A DNA stretch of 64,000 bases from Prochlorococcus sp. AG-436-M02 (GTDB taxonomy: Bacteria; Cyanobacteriota; Cyanobacteriia; PCC-6307; Cyanobiaceae): the NCBI GenBank assembly GCA_003212515.1, contig QCPL01000002.1, positions 53,947-117,946 on the forward strand, read 5' to 3'. Each line of letters opens with the position of its first letter. The stretch's first letter is position 1. Below, piece by piece: positions 9,313 through 22,767 of this stretch. The notes beneath the pieces were generated by a model that saw only the letters and a program-made list of their open reading frames with translations, ran no database searches and was not told where the DNA came from. The position numbers and the translations under genes were made by a program.

Positions 9313-9433
9313 CCTTAAATAAATTTAAGGAGGCTAAAACAAATCTTTAGTGCGCCAGTGCTAGGGATCTGGATAAAGCAAGTCAGACTGAATTGAAAGC
9401 TTTTATAAAGCTTTTGATAATAGGGTTTGATCT

Positions 9434-10917
<1,484 letters not shown>

Positions 10918-11092
10918 ACAGGGAGACATAAACTGATTATGATGTCTGATTTATTAATATTAGGCCGTAATCCTGTCACCTTAGGTCGATCGGTACCTCA
11001 GATTATTAACTGTGAGATTGAGAAATCATTAGCACTATTTATTAATTTCAGTTCCTAAACTTGTCTAGGTCACACCCAACAAACTTTCTCCT

Positions 11093-11166
<74 letters not shown>

Positions 11167-11175
11167 TTCGTTGTT

Positions 11176-11248
11176 GGGGGTATAGCTCAGTTGGTAGAGC
11201 GCCTGCTTTGCAAGCAGGATGTCAGCGGTTCGAGTCCGCTTACCTCCA
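11176..11248 (+). tRNA. tRNA-Ala (anticodon UGC)
   Basis: The 73-nt cloverleaf has acceptor GGGGGTA/TACCTCC, anticodon stem CCTGC/GCAGG with loop TTTGCAA (anticodon UGC), and T arm GCGG TTCGAGT CCGC. It follows tRNA-Ile by 9 bp in the 16S-23S spacer and is processed from the same precursor. Confidence 0.97.
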
Positions 11249-11608
11249 CTGATCAACTACCTGATAACACAGTTTGGAGATTGTGATTTGTTTAATGTGA
11301 TTTAGATGTTGTTCAACTGAAGGAACCTAGCTTCCTGTCACTCCTGAATAATTCAGGCTGATAAGACGCTGGGCTCACTGACTATTCTTCGGAATATTCA
11401 GTTTATTCAGCGGAACCTTGACAACTGCATAGGAAAATCTAGAAAAATAAAGCATCTCATAGATGCATAGAACTCTATTTTCATTTTATATGATTTAGAT
11501 TTCTATGTTCAATTCTTGAGTTAGAGCAAATTATCTATTACTTAATTTCGCTTAGAAATAATTTTAAGTGTTTTGCTAATTAACTTTAGCTAAGTTCAAT
11601 AGATTAAT
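11249..11608 (+). other. Spacer between tRNA-Ala and 23S rRNA
   Basis: This 360-bp transcribed spacer contains no gene. It includes CTTGACAACTGCATAGG near 11417, a motif seen before 23S genes, and AT-rich sequence that should form the 23S processing stem. Nothing else is evident. Confidence 0.7.
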
Positions 11609-14482
<2,874 letters not shown>

Positions 14483-14586
14483 CTTCTTCATCTAACAATT
14501 GATTGTCTTTATTTTTAGATTTTTTCTTAGAGAAAATATTTCCTATGCAGTTCTCAAGGTTCAACCCTTGAACATGAAAATGTTTT

Positions 14587-14704
14587 TCCTGGTGTTCATC
14601 GCGATGTGGACCCACTCCGACTCCATCCCGAACTCGGTTGTGAAACGCATCAGCGGCGACGATATTTGGGGGGAAGCCCCCTGAGAAAATAGCTCAATGC
14701 CAGG
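14587..14704 (+). rRNA. rrf: 5S ribosomal RNA
   Basis: The 118-nt gene begins TCCTGGTG and ends TGCCAGG, which pair as the terminal helix. The central CCATCCCGAACTCGG block is the conserved loop B/C region. It lies 104 bp after 23S and completes the operon. Confidence 0.96.
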
Positions 14705-14747
14705 TAAAACATTTTTATAAAAAATTTTGATTAAAAGACTTTATATT

Positions 14748-14783
14748 ACCCTTCCTTTTTTAAGGTTGGGTTTTTATTTTTGG
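14748..14783 (+). terminator. Intrinsic terminator of the rRNA operon
   Basis: ACCC-TT-CCTT, loop TTTT, AAGG-TT-GGGT form two 4-bp helices around a symmetric internal loop. They are followed by a T-rich run (TTTTATTTTT) that overlaps the end of the convergent mutM gene. Position after 5S supports the call. Confidence 0.6.
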
Positions 14784-15625
14784 CAGCTTGGACACCAATG
14801 GGTTCCTCTCCCACATATTTTGCTTTTTATAATCTTTGAGCCACATTTTTTACAGGACTTATTCCCTCTTCCATAAACCCATGCTTGACCACCATAATTT
14901 CCATTAATACCCTCTAGATCTCTGAAGTCTTTAAACGTTGTTCCCCCTTTCCCAATACTGATTTTCAATACCTTAGTAAGTGAATTGCATAATTTGGTGA
15001 TTTCAATCTCATTTAAAGTTCTTGATTCTTTTGTTGGTAAGATTCCTGCTTCAAATAGACTTTCGTCAGCATATATATTCCCAGCTCCAGCAACTACTGA
15101 TTGATCTAATAAGGACGCTTTTATTGACCTTTTTCTATTCTTAAGCGATTCTTTAAGGTATATAGGATTAAAATTACGACTAAATGGCTCTGGACCAAGT
15201 TTCTTTAACCCATTGATTTTTTCTTTGGGCAGACTTTCAGGAGATATCCACCACATTTGACCAAAGTTTCGAGTATCAATAAAACGAATTTCATTCCCTT
15301 CTTTATTCCAAAAACGAACACGAGTATGACTACAAGCAATTTGGGCAGATTGAATCCACTTAAATTGACCAGTCATTCTTAAATGAACAACTAACCATCC
15401 TGCATGATCGCAACTATCTTGAGATTGAAGAAAACATATCAAATATTTTCCTCTCCTGGTCCAATTCCCAAAAACTAATCCTTTAATGCTCTGAATAAAA
15501 ACATCAGAACTTCCTTGACTAGATATTGTTCTATGAGTAAGAACTTGAATATCTTTTACGTGAAAATTTTTTAATCTTTCTTCTAGTCCTCTTCGGACTG
15601 TCTCTACTTCTGGGAGCTCTGGCAA
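14774..15625 (-). CDS. mutM: Formamidopyrimidine-DNA glycosylase
   Basis: Fpg removes 8-oxoguanine and ring-opened purines from DNA and cleaves the abasic site. The 283-residue protein starts MPELPEVE, in which P2 is the catalytic nucleophile and E3 its partner after Met removal. The helix-two-turn-helix region contains QSVVAGAGNIYADE. The C-terminal zinc finger has CKKCG and CPSC. It follows psaE by 5 bp, so the two are probably co-transcribed. Confidence 0.96.
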   Translation of the reverse strand: MPELPEVETVRRGLEERLKNFHVKDIQVLTHRTISSQGSSDVFIQSIKGLVFGNWTRRGKYLICFLQSQDSCDHAGWLVVHLRMTGQFKWIQSAQIACSHTRVRFWNKEGNEIRFIDTRNFGQMWWISPESLPKEKINGLKKLGPEPFSRNFNPIYLKESLKNRKRSIKASLLDQSVVAGAGNIYADESLFEAGILPTKESRTLNEIEITKLCNSLTKVLKISIGKGGTTFKDFRDLEGINGNYGGQAWVYGRGNKSCKKCGSKIIKSKICGRGTHWCPSCQK

Positions 15626-15630
15626 TCGAG

Positions 15631-15840
15631 TTAAACTGCCTCCAGCTCACTCTCAGCAAAGTTATTAGTGTTGTTGCCACCATCTACACCACTGAATGCG
15701 GCATAATTAACTTTGTCAAAACGAACAACTACTGGATATTTGATACCAGAAGTGTCAACTGAAGCCACTTTCCCAATCTCATTGAACCAATAGGATTCAG
15801 GCCTTTTGACTCTAACCATGTCTCCTCTTGAAATAGCCAT
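15631..15840 (-). CDS. psaE: Photosystem I subunit PsaE
   Basis: PsaE is a stromal-side (cytoplasmic) photosystem I subunit that helps dock ferredoxin and supports cyclic electron flow. The 69-residue protein has the compact SH3-like fold signature: [32 protein letters not shown] and FAESELE. Its length is typical of marine cyanobacteria. It leads an apparent psaE-mutM unit; the divergent gap to 15960 should contain its promoter. Confidence 0.97.
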   Translation of the reverse strand: MAISRGDMVRVKRPESYWFNEIGKVASVDTSGIKYPVVVRFDKVNYAAFSGVDGGNNTNNFAESELEAV

Positions 15841-15959
15841 TTTTTTTAAGCTGTTATTTCAATTATAAGATTATCGTGGGATAAGTAAATTTTCGCCCTA
15901 GCGTCACAGAATGTCGTCCCTTTCTGCTTGTATTAGGAATCTTTTCAGGTTGTTTTTTT

Positions 15960-17009
15960 GTGGATAAATTAGTTAGCCCAGAGCTTTCGATTTTTCAATT
16001 GGATTTACCTGATCCTGAGAAGGATGATATAAGTTTGCTTGAGTTTTCAGATCGTTTACAAAAGGCTTGGTCGATATGCGAAAGATTTGATCTTCATACT
16101 GATATATGGAGAGGAAGAATATTACGTGCAATTAGAGATAGGGAGAAACGAGGTGGAGAGGGAAGGGGAGCTGGCTTTCTGCAATGGTTGAGAGAAATGG
16201 AAATCAGTAAAACAAGAGGGTATGCATTAATTCAACTTGCTGAATCAGCGGATGAGCTTGTTGTGGAAGGTAGTCTTGATGAAAAAAGCGTAAATAATTT
16301 TTCAAGGAGATCATTTATTGAAACAGCTCAGTCCTCCCCTGAAGTTCAGCAAATGATTGCTGAGGCTGCTAATAAAGGCAATGAGATAACTCGTAAGGAA
16401 GTCAGAAGATTATCTGATGAATTCACCTCAGCAACTAGTCCTCTTTTGCCTGAAGAAATTCGACAACGTACACAAGAGAACCTTCTTCCTTCAAAAATTG
16501 TTGCTCCTTTAGCAAAAGAATTATCAAAGCTTCCCGAGAACCTGCAAAAGGATTTTAGGAATATTCTAAAGGAGTCTCCTGATGTTGATTCTATTAAGGA
16601 AATTACTACTACAGCAAAGTGTCTGGGAAGGTCAAATGATGCCTCATTGTCTTTGCGCGCTTTACAGCGTGAAAATCTTAATTTGGAGAAGGCAACTCAA
16701 GAAGCTCAGAGAATAGATGCTTTAGGATATTTTGCAGATGCTTTGACCCAGGCAAAAAGTATTGAAGCAGCGGTTATGAAGTTGCATTCTTCTTGGCGAA
16801 GGCTGGGAGATATTAATGACAGACTTTGGGTGGAAAGTGGGAGTAGCACGCCTTATCTAAGAGATGTAATAAATGCGCTTCAATCACTGAGTGGTTCAAC
16901 TATGAGAGTCTCTTTGGGTGAAATCTATGGAGGGAAGAGAATAAGATTACAAATAGTAGAAGAGCAAGCCGAACAAATAGAACCACCTGAAATTAAAAAA
17001 TTAAGTTAA
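15960..17009 (+). CDS. Conserved cyanobacterial coiled-coil protein with possible HTH, unknown function
   Basis: The 349-residue soluble protein starts at GTG; no other start lies in frame before the upstream stop. Residues about 30-100 (IWRGRILRAIRDREKRGGEG, FLQWLREMEISKTRGYALIQ) resemble the helix-turn-helix found in small phage or plasmid DNA-binding families. The middle and C-terminal parts are charged and helical. It is divergent from psaE and convergent with the LysM gene. DNA binding is inferred from the pattern only. Confidence 0.75.
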   Translation: MDKLVSPELSIFQLDLPDPEKDDISLLEFSDRLQKAWSICERFDLHTDIWRGRILRAIRDREKRGGEGRGAGFLQWLREMEISKTRGYALIQLAESADELVVEGSLDEKSVNNFSRRSFIETAQSSPEVQQMIAEAANKGNEITRKEVRRLSDEFTSATSPLLPEEIRQRTQENLLPSKIVAPLAKELSKLPENLQKDFRNILKESPDVDSIKEITTTAKCLGRSNDASLSLRALQRENLNLEKATQEAQRIDALGYFADALTQAKSIEAAVMKLHSSWRRLGDINDRLWVESGSSTPYLRDVINALQSLSGSTMRVSLGEIYGGKRIRLQIVEEQAEQIEPPEIKKLS

Positions 17010-17023
17010 TTTTTTAATGGCTT

Positions 17024-17857
17024 TTATAGTTCAAGAGTGTTCATACATAGGTCATCTAACAAATCAAATTCAGAATCATATTTAGGAACAAACCATTCAT
17101 TCCATTTACCCTTTATTGTTCTCCAATTGAGTTGACTCGAATAACAATTAACGGCTAAATATAATGGCTTGCCTTTTTTGTTTAAGCTTAATGCAATTAA
17201 ATTATCTTCGATTTTCTGCCAGGTTGACCAGTTTATTTTAAGTGAACCATACTCACGCCATTCAGGTTCGTTTTTTTTAGAAGACAGCTTTATTGGCTGA
17301 TCAGGAGTAGTCTCTTTTAAATAAATTTTTGAACCTGGTTTTAGATTATGGAGATTTTTTGTGTTGTTTATCTTCATAATTATCTCGAGAGGTAGATTAT
17401 ATTTTTTTGAAATTTTATATAGAGTTTCTCCTTCTAGCAGAACATGATAACTTGGATTAACAGATTGATTGAAACTTGGCGTAACTGGTATTAATATTGA
17501 TTGGCCTTCAAAGATTAAATTAGGAGTTTGAATTTTATTTATTCTTAGAATATCTTCTTTACTTATATTAAATAAGTTTGAAATTGAGTCAATAGTGTCA
17601 CCTTTTTTAATTGTATAATTCTTTGTTTTAATTTCGTTTAAGCTATCTATTTTATTAGGAATTATTATTTTCTGACCAACTCTTAAGTTATCTGGATTAT
17701 TAATATCATTGCTATCAATTATCAATTCTATTGGCACATTATACTTTTTGGAAAGGATTGAAAGTGTTTCACCAGGTTTGACTTTTACCTCGCCAGCTAA
17801 TAAAGGTAATTGATATGATAAAGATATCATAATTATTGTTATAATGTATCTATTCAT
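17024..17857 (-). CDS. Secreted protein with three LysM domains
   Basis: The 277-residue protein begins with a signal peptide (MNRYIITIIMISLSYQLPLLAG). Three LysM repeats follow at about residues 23-68, 78-124 and 137-181, each with the GETL/GDT start and an IIIP or ILIP-like end. LysM modules bind peptidoglycan. The remaining 95 residues (from WREYGSLKINW) match no domain I know; no peptidase motif is visible. A cell-wall anchoring or structural role is likely. Confidence 0.85.
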   Translation of the reverse strand: MNRYIITIIMISLSYQLPLLAGEVKVKPGETLSILSKKYNVPIELIIDSNDINNPDNLRVGQKIIIPNKIDSLNEIKTKNYTIKKGDTIDSISNLFNISKEDILRINKIQTPNLIFEGQSILIPVTPSFNQSVNPSYHVLLEGETLYKISKKYNLPLEIIMKINNTKNLHNLKPGSKIYLKETTPDQPIKLSSKKNEPEWREYGSLKINWSTWQKIEDNLIALSLNKKGKPLYLAVNCYSSQLNWRTIKGKWNEWFVPKYDSEFDLLDDLCMNTLEL

Positions 17858-17933
17858 TATTACTTGAGAACTTTTGAAGATATTTTCTAAGAAGAGTTTA
17901 GCTTAGCTTTCATTTAATTTCAATATAAACTTT

Positions 17934-19304
17934 TTACTGTATTAGTTTATTGATTAACGATATGTCTAGTTTGTATGGAGGGTACCTGAAGTTTAGATCT
18001 AGCCAGAAGGGCCTTTTTAGAACTGATTTTAGATGCGAGAATGTATCAAAGCCTGACTTTCCATGATAGTGCCCAGTTCCACTTAATCCTACTCCTCCAA
18101 AAGGTAGTTCAGGGATACCTGCTTGAATGATTACATCATTAAAGCAAATGCCACCAGAGCTTGTTGAATTGATAATTGTTTGTTGATCTTTTTCACTGCC
18201 CCCAAACATATAAATAGCTAGGGACTTTTCTTGGTTGTTAATTATACTTAATGCTGATTCAATGTTTTCAATAGTTATAATAGGAAGAATAGGTCCGAAA
18301 AGTTCATCTGACATGATGGGGTCATTAATACTATCTGCTCTTACTAAGGCAGGCGATATTTTTTTGTCTGTATAATTTATTTTACCACCATGTATAAGTT
18401 TATTTTCGGCATTTGCGTTCTTAATTAAATTAACTATCTTTTCAAACTGCCTGTTATTTAATTTTCCTATATCGCAAGATTTTTCTGGTTCCTCCCCATA
18501 AAATTCATTAATCTTTGATGTTAATTTAGAAATTAATTTATCATTCAATTCCTCTTGAACTAAAAGGTGGTTAGGTGCTAAGCAAGTTTGCCCTGAATTT
18601 ATAATTTTTCCCCATACAATTCTTTTAGCAGTGATGTCTAAATTTGCTCCTTTCATAACTAAAGCAGGATTTTTACCTCCAAGCTCAAGTGTCACAGGCG
18701 TTAGATGTTTCGAGGCGGCTTTCATTACTTTTTTGGCAATGTTGCTACCGCCTGTAAAAAATATGTGGTCAAATTTGTGCTCTAAAAGACTTGCTGCAAA
18801 TTCTGAGTCACCCTGCAAAACTTTTACAACATCATTGGGGAAGAATTCTTGAATAAGCTTTTCTATTAACATTGAGGTTGAAGGAGCAAATTCAGAGGGC
18901 TTAAGAATCGCTGTATTCCCTGCTGCAAGGGCAGATATAAGAGGTTGTAAGGTCAACATGAAAGGATAGTTCCATGGGCCAATAATTAAAACACACCCTA
19001 AAGGCTCTGCTATAACACTCGCGGCACCTGGCTGAAGCCATACTGGAACTTTGATTCTCTTTGGTTGCATCCAAGTTGAGAGATTTCTCTCAGCAAGTTG
19101 GAGCTCTTGTTTTAAAGCAAGAATCTCAAAAAAGGCTTCTGTGGAAGGTTTCTTTAGATCTTTGGCTAAAGATTGAATAATCTGCTCCTCTCCATGTTGA
19201 AGCAGATCTTTTATTCTGTTTAGTTGAAGTCTGCGCCAGGTTTGAGATCTTGTGTGACCTTCCAGGACCTTTTTTCGCAGATTATGGATGTTAAATTCTT
19301 CCAA
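17934..19304 (-). CDS. Aldehyde dehydrogenase, ALDH3-like
   Basis: The 456-residue protein oxidises an aldehyde with NAD(P)+. The catalytic cysteine is in INSGQTCLAPNHLL, the general-base glutamate in TLELGGKNPAL, and the cofactor loop in FFTGGSNIAKKV. The C-terminal GVGLSGTGHYHGKSGFDTFSH is typical of class 3 enzymes acting on fatty or aromatic aldehydes. The substrate is unknown. A final hydrophobic stretch (FWLDLNFRYPPY) may associate with membranes. It lies 51 bp downstream of rpsU on the same strand. Confidence 0.92.
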   Translation of the reverse strand: MEEFNIHNLRKKVLEGHTRSQTWRRLQLNRIKDLLQHGEEQIIQSLAKDLKKPSTEAFFEILALKQELQLAERNLSTWMQPKRIKVPVWLQPGAASVIAEPLGCVLIIGPWNYPFMLTLQPLISALAAGNTAILKPSEFAPSTSMLIEKLIQEFFPNDVVKVLQGDSEFAASLLEHKFDHIFFTGGSNIAKKVMKAASKHLTPVTLELGGKNPALVMKGANLDITAKRIVWGKIINSGQTCLAPNHLLVQEELNDKLISKLTSKINEFYGEEPEKSCDIGKLNNRQFEKIVNLIKNANAENKLIHGGKINYTDKKISPALVRADSINDPIMSDELFGPILPIITIENIESALSIINNQEKSLAIYMFGGSEKDQQTIINSTSSGGICFNDVIIQAGIPELPFGGVGLSGTGHYHGKSGFDTFSHLKSVLKRPFWLDLNFRYPPYKLDISLINKLIQ

Positions 19305-19355
19305 TTGAAAATTTTAGAGATATGGCCTATAGATAATGTCAAGCTAATTAATTGG

Positions 19356-19532
19356 CTACCGCCTGCGACTTCTTCTTCTCTGTTGAAGCTTTCGTTTGTA
19401 TTTCTCTACAGGAGTCTCATGGTGGCGAAGGCGCTTTAGTTCTCCAAAAATCCCAGCTTTTGAAACCTGGCGTTTGAAACGCCTAAGAGCTGATTCGATT
19501 CCTTCGTTTTCGCCAACAGTTACTTGTGTCAA
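19356..19532 (-). CDS. rpsU: 30S ribosomal protein S21
   Basis: S21 helps the small subunit engage mRNA. The 58-residue protein reads [19 protein letters not shown] and continues with [20 protein letters not shown], ending in the basic tail QRRRSRRR, an unmistakable S21. The start is TTG at 19530-19532; no ATG is available in frame. There is no strong Shine-Dalgarno sequence before it. It lies between the aldehyde dehydrogenase gene and an unrecognised 134-residue gene. Confidence 0.95.
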   Translation of the reverse strand: MTQVTVGENEGIESALRRFKRQVSKAGIFGELKRLRHHETPVEKYKRKLQQRRRSRRR

Positions 19533-19607
19533 AAGAAAGGTCTTTAACTAAAGATGCATATTGTATCAGTAAGAATGTATTGAATATATTCTTACCTGGC
19601 AGTTTAT

Positions 19608-20012
19608 CTAAGTTACTTTCGAGAAATGCAATCCATCTTCTCGATTGAAGACTGCACTCCAAACCCCATCGCAAATAATTTTAAGATCAGAAATAAGTTT
19701 TTCAGCATCGCCTGACTTGATCCATTGGGCTTTAATTAATGGGATTTTGTCTTGCATTAATTCCATGGGTAGTTGGATTAATAAAAGGCTTTTAGAACCA
19801 TTACTTCTTCTTACTCCTCCTAGTTCACTTTTTTGAAAAACTCTTAGTAGTAATTCTGCAACAAGACTTTCTCCAGCATCAGCTAGGCTTCCATTAGGAT
19901 CGAAGGATTTGCTAATTGATTTTCCTCCTAAGGGCATAAACCTTTTACCATCTTGGTCAATTAATGCAATAGCAATAAGATATAGATGTTCGCTCATGTG
20001 AAAGTTTTTCAA
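19608..20012 (-). CDS. Conserved hypothetical protein
   Basis: I do not recognise this 134-residue soluble protein. It starts MKNFHMSEHLYLIAIALIDQ; the second Met (residue 6) may be the true start. The sequence is balanced and protein-like (LADAGESLVAELLLRVFQK, LLIQLPMELMQDKIPLIKAQ) with no signal peptide or metal motif. It sits 18 bp after the flavoprotein gene on the same strand and is probably co-transcribed with it. Confidence 0.7.
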   Translation of the reverse strand: MKNFHMSEHLYLIAIALIDQDGKRFMPLGGKSISKSFDPNGSLADAGESLVAELLLRVFQKSELGGVRRSNGSKSLLLIQLPMELMQDKIPLIKAQWIKSGDAEKLISDLKIICDGVWSAVFNREDGLHFSKVT

Positions 20013-20030
20013 TTGATTAACTAATTTATT

Positions 20031-21296
20031 TTACTCTCTGGAAGATTTCAGATTTTCAAATATTTTTGAATTACGTGCGATTGCTTTCCCTGCAATCCAA
20101 CCACTTGTCCAACAATGTTGAAAATTGAAGCCACCGGTTATACCATCAATATTCATGACTTCCCCTGCAAAATAAAGTCTTTTGCAGATAAGACTTTCCA
20201 TAGATTTAGGATTAATTTCGTTCAGATTTATACCACCAGCAGTTACAAACTCTTCACCAAATGGACCTTTCCCAACTATCAAATGTTTGCTTCTAGTTAA
20301 TATATTACATAAAGCAGCCTTTTTTATATTCGATAAGCTTGACCATTTTAAGTTGTCTTCAATCCCTAGATTATTTAAAAAAGAAACCCAAAGTCTTCTT
20401 GGAATATAATTAAAAGGGTAATGTTTTTTTAGGCTGATATTTGAGAAATTTAATCTATAGTCTTCAAGAATTTTATTAACTTCGTGAAAATCCTTATTTA
20501 CCCAATTGATAGATATATTAGACTTGTATTTATCTAAGTTTAAATCTCTAGCTGCAAATGCAGACAATTTTAATATGGCAGGACCACTTAGTCCCCAGTG
20601 TGTAATTAAAACTCTCCCAAATTCTTTAAATTCCTTTTTATTAGCTATTAATGTTAAATTGACTTTATCAATTGAAATGCCAGCAAGGGATGTTAACCAT
20701 TTTTCATTTAGCTTAAAAGTAAACAAAGATGGAACTGCTGTGATCAATTTGTGACCTAAATGATGTGCTATTTTTTTTCCACTTGGATTACCGCCTGTAG
20801 CTATTAAAACTTGTTTGGCAAAAAAAGATTTTTTATTTTTACATTCTACTTTGAAAGTATGATCGCTAAATTGTTTAATAGATTCGACTTTTGTCGATAT
20901 TAAACATTTGATCCCTAATGATGAAAGTGATTTTTTCAGACATTTTATAACATCAGTTGAAGAATTTGACTTTGGGAAGATCCGCCCATCTTCTTCAGTT
21001 TTTAACTCTAACCCTCTTTTTTTAAACCAATCTATTGCATCTCCAGTCGAGAAACGACTAAAAGAACCTAATAATGCTTTTTCTCCTCGAGGGTAATTGA
21101 TTGCCAACTCATGAGTGTCCCAGCAAGCATGAGTAACATTGCATCTTCCGCCACCGCTAATGCGTACTTTTTCAAGTGTTTTAGTTGTTTCTTCTAGGAC
21201 AGCAATTGAAGGAGTCCCTTCTTCTGCTGCTGTAATAGCAGCCATAAAACCCGCAGCACCGCCTCCAACTACAATCAAATCAAATGATTCTTCCAA
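20031..21296 (-). CDS. YhiN/HI0933-family FAD-dependent oxidoreductase
   Basis: The 421-residue flavoprotein has the N-terminal dinucleotide fold DLIVVGGGAAGFMAAI at about residues 5-20 and the family signature RISGGGRCNVTHACW near residues 46-60. It ends with the FAD-binding LYFAGEVMNIDGITGGFNFQ and WTSGWIAGKAIA. Members of this family are widespread, but their physiological substrate is not established. Only length and motifs are diagnostic. Confidence 0.9.
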   Translation of the reverse strand: MEESFDLIVVGGGAAGFMAAITAAEEGTPSIAVLEETTKTLEKVRISGGGRCNVTHACWDTHELAINYPRGEKALLGSFSRFSTGDAIDWFKKRGLELKTEEDGRIFPKSNSSTDVIKCLKKSLSSLGIKCLISTKVESIKQFSDHTFKVECKNKKSFFAKQVLIATGGNPSGKKIAHHLGHKLITAVPSLFTFKLNEKWLTSLAGISIDKVNLTLIANKKEFKEFGRVLITHWGLSGPAILKLSAFAARDLNLDKYKSNISINWVNKDFHEVNKILEDYRLNFSNISLKKHYPFNYIPRRLWVSFLNNLGIEDNLKWSSLSNIKKAALCNILTRSKHLIVGKGPFGEEFVTAGGINLNEINPKSMESLICKRLYFAGEVMNIDGITGGFNFQHCWTSGWIAGKAIARNSKIFENLKSSRE

Positions 21297-21549
21297 TTTA
21301 ATTTTGAAGCTTGTTTTAAGTTAAATATAGTTCGTTTTCAATCCAGTTCATTTTTAGAATGATTAATTGCAGTTATTTTTTTAAGACTCTGATTTCTAGA
21401 TTTTAGGAATAAATAAATAGGGTTTTCTTTCTATAGTAGAGAAAATATGGAGGGTGAATTCTAATAGATTTTATAAAGAATTATAAACTTTGAATCAATT
21501 AAGTAAAATGCTCCTAATGAACACTTCCTGCCCTTAGAATTCAGTATTT

Positions 21550-22392
21550 TTGTCAATTGCATTAGCCATGTTAGGATTTATCTCTAGATATATTCTCGAA
21601 ATAATTCAGATCTTTAGGTTGACTGCTTTGAAGAAAAGGTGCAAAATCAACTTTCGATCAAACTCATTTATGAAAATCAGACTAGATTTTAAACAAGCTC
21701 CCAAATATCTATTGGCAGCTTGTTTGATTTTTATTTTGGTTGCGATTCAACAGTTTTTTGATATTGATATTATTAATAATTTATTCGATGAGGATAAAAA
21801 TATTATAGGGGTTAATTTTTTATCTGCAGCTTCATTGATATTTCTCCTGAGAAGCATGAGTATTGTTATTCCTGTTTTGCCTGGAACTTATTGTTCTGTA
21901 ATTGCGGGCTATCTATATGGAATTAAAACAGGATTAACATTAATATTTTTTGCTGATTTTATTTCTTGCTCTTGTTCATTCTTTTTATCTAGAAGATTGG
22001 GTAGGAATTTTGTTAGAAGACTTTTAGGTGCAAAACAGATGAATAGAGTTGAAAAGATAAGTCAGAGATATTTAGAGCAGAATATCTTTTTAATGACAGG
22101 ATTTTTAATGACCCAATTTTTTGATTTTGTATGCTATGCAATTGGATTAACAAAAGTATCCTGGAAGAAATTCATCCCTGCCTTAACTATAAGCATTTTA
22201 ATCTCAGATCTTCCATTTGTTGCAGGAGGCCATACTCTTAGGGGCTTAAAAGGTGTAACCTTTAGCCAATTATTGAATGGAGAAGTTCAGGCACTTAGAG
22301 GAGATTATTTGACAATATTTATAGTATCCTTATTATCTATATTTGTATTAGGAATATTAAATAATTTCATTAATAGAAGTTCTAGAGTATAA
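21550..22392 (+). CDS. TVP38/TMEM64 (DedA-like) membrane protein
   Basis: The protein has about five membrane segments and the central VTT/DedA-like region LPGTYCSVIAGYLYGIKTG followed by FISCSCSFFLSRRLGRNFV. Such proteins are linked to lipid scrambling or envelope maintenance. The frame can start at TTG 21550, ATG 21568 or ATG 21670; the last (MKIRLDFKQAPKYLL) keeps the whole family core and is a reasonable alternative. It is the only plus-strand gene in this part. Confidence 0.82.
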   Translation: MSIALAMLGFISRYILEIIQIFRLTALKKRCKINFRSNSFMKIRLDFKQAPKYLLAACLIFILVAIQQFFDIDIINNLFDEDKNIIGVNFLSAASLIFLLRSMSIVIPVLPGTYCSVIAGYLYGIKTGLTLIFFADFISCSCSFFLSRRLGRNFVRRLLGAKQMNRVEKISQRYLEQNIFLMTGFLMTQFFDFVCYAIGLTKVSWKKFIPALTISILISDLPFVAGGHTLRGLKGVTFSQLLNGEVQALRGDYLTIFIVSLLSIFVLGILNNFINRSSRV

Positions 22393-22509
22393 CATTTATA
22401 ATGTTATGAGTATTATTCTTAGACCGATAAATAGATACCTTATATTTTTATGTGAAATATATTTACTTCGCGGTAAAAAAAATCAATCTAAAATACTAGA
22501 AGTAATTTC

Positions 22510-22686
22510 TTATATAGCTTTGAATCTATTTTTATTTGCTTTGCAGATAGGACAAACCCAAGAAATTGGCAATTCTTCAAATGGTGTGCCAGCAGCAATA
22601 CCTTGAGAAGGATCTCCTTTTAAAGGGTTATAAGCGTATATACAGTCTTTGCATTGAAACTTTCGTTTAGTGATTGTTGATCCCAC
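22510..22686 (-). CDS. Rubredoxin-like iron protein
   Basis: The 58-residue ORF (GTG start) reads FQCKDCIYAYNPLKGDPSQG, AGTPFEELPISWVCPICKAN, then KNRFKAI. The four Cys in two CX2C knuckles, the YxYxP, GDP, GTPFEELP and WVCP landmarks match rubredoxin, a one-iron electron carrier. The glycine that usually follows each CX2C knuckle is replaced by Ile and Lys. There is no membrane anchor, unlike the PSII-linked RubA. It lies 81 bp after lptF-like on the same strand. Confidence 0.88.
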   Translation of the reverse strand: MGSTITKRKFQCKDCIYAYNPLKGDPSQGIAAGTPFEELPISWVCPICKANKNRFKAI

Positions 22687-22767
22687 TGATTTTTATAAGC
22701 TACTTTAAAAATGTCAAAGAAACAGTCACTTAGCAATTAAAACTTCTTATTTAAACACTTTTATTGT

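Larger units (their letters stand above)
8749..9433. other. Long non-coding region before the rRNA operon
   Basis: These 685 bp contain no convincing gene. They hold a perfect 13-bp hairpin (8824-8853), a bulged stem pairing TACATCA (8968) with TGATGTA (8996), and a 6-bp palindromic stem GTGATC/GATCAC around 9013-9028. A promoter-like pair lies at 9124-9153, and a boxA-like element is near 9300. The last 280 bp should be the rRNA leader. An RNA gene in the first 300 bp is possible but not shown. Confidence 0.6.

Noticed and set aside
22406..22606. Plus-strand 66-codon ORF
   Set aside because: Its second half is antisense to the rubredoxin gene, which has clear family motifs; the rest has no recognisable feature.
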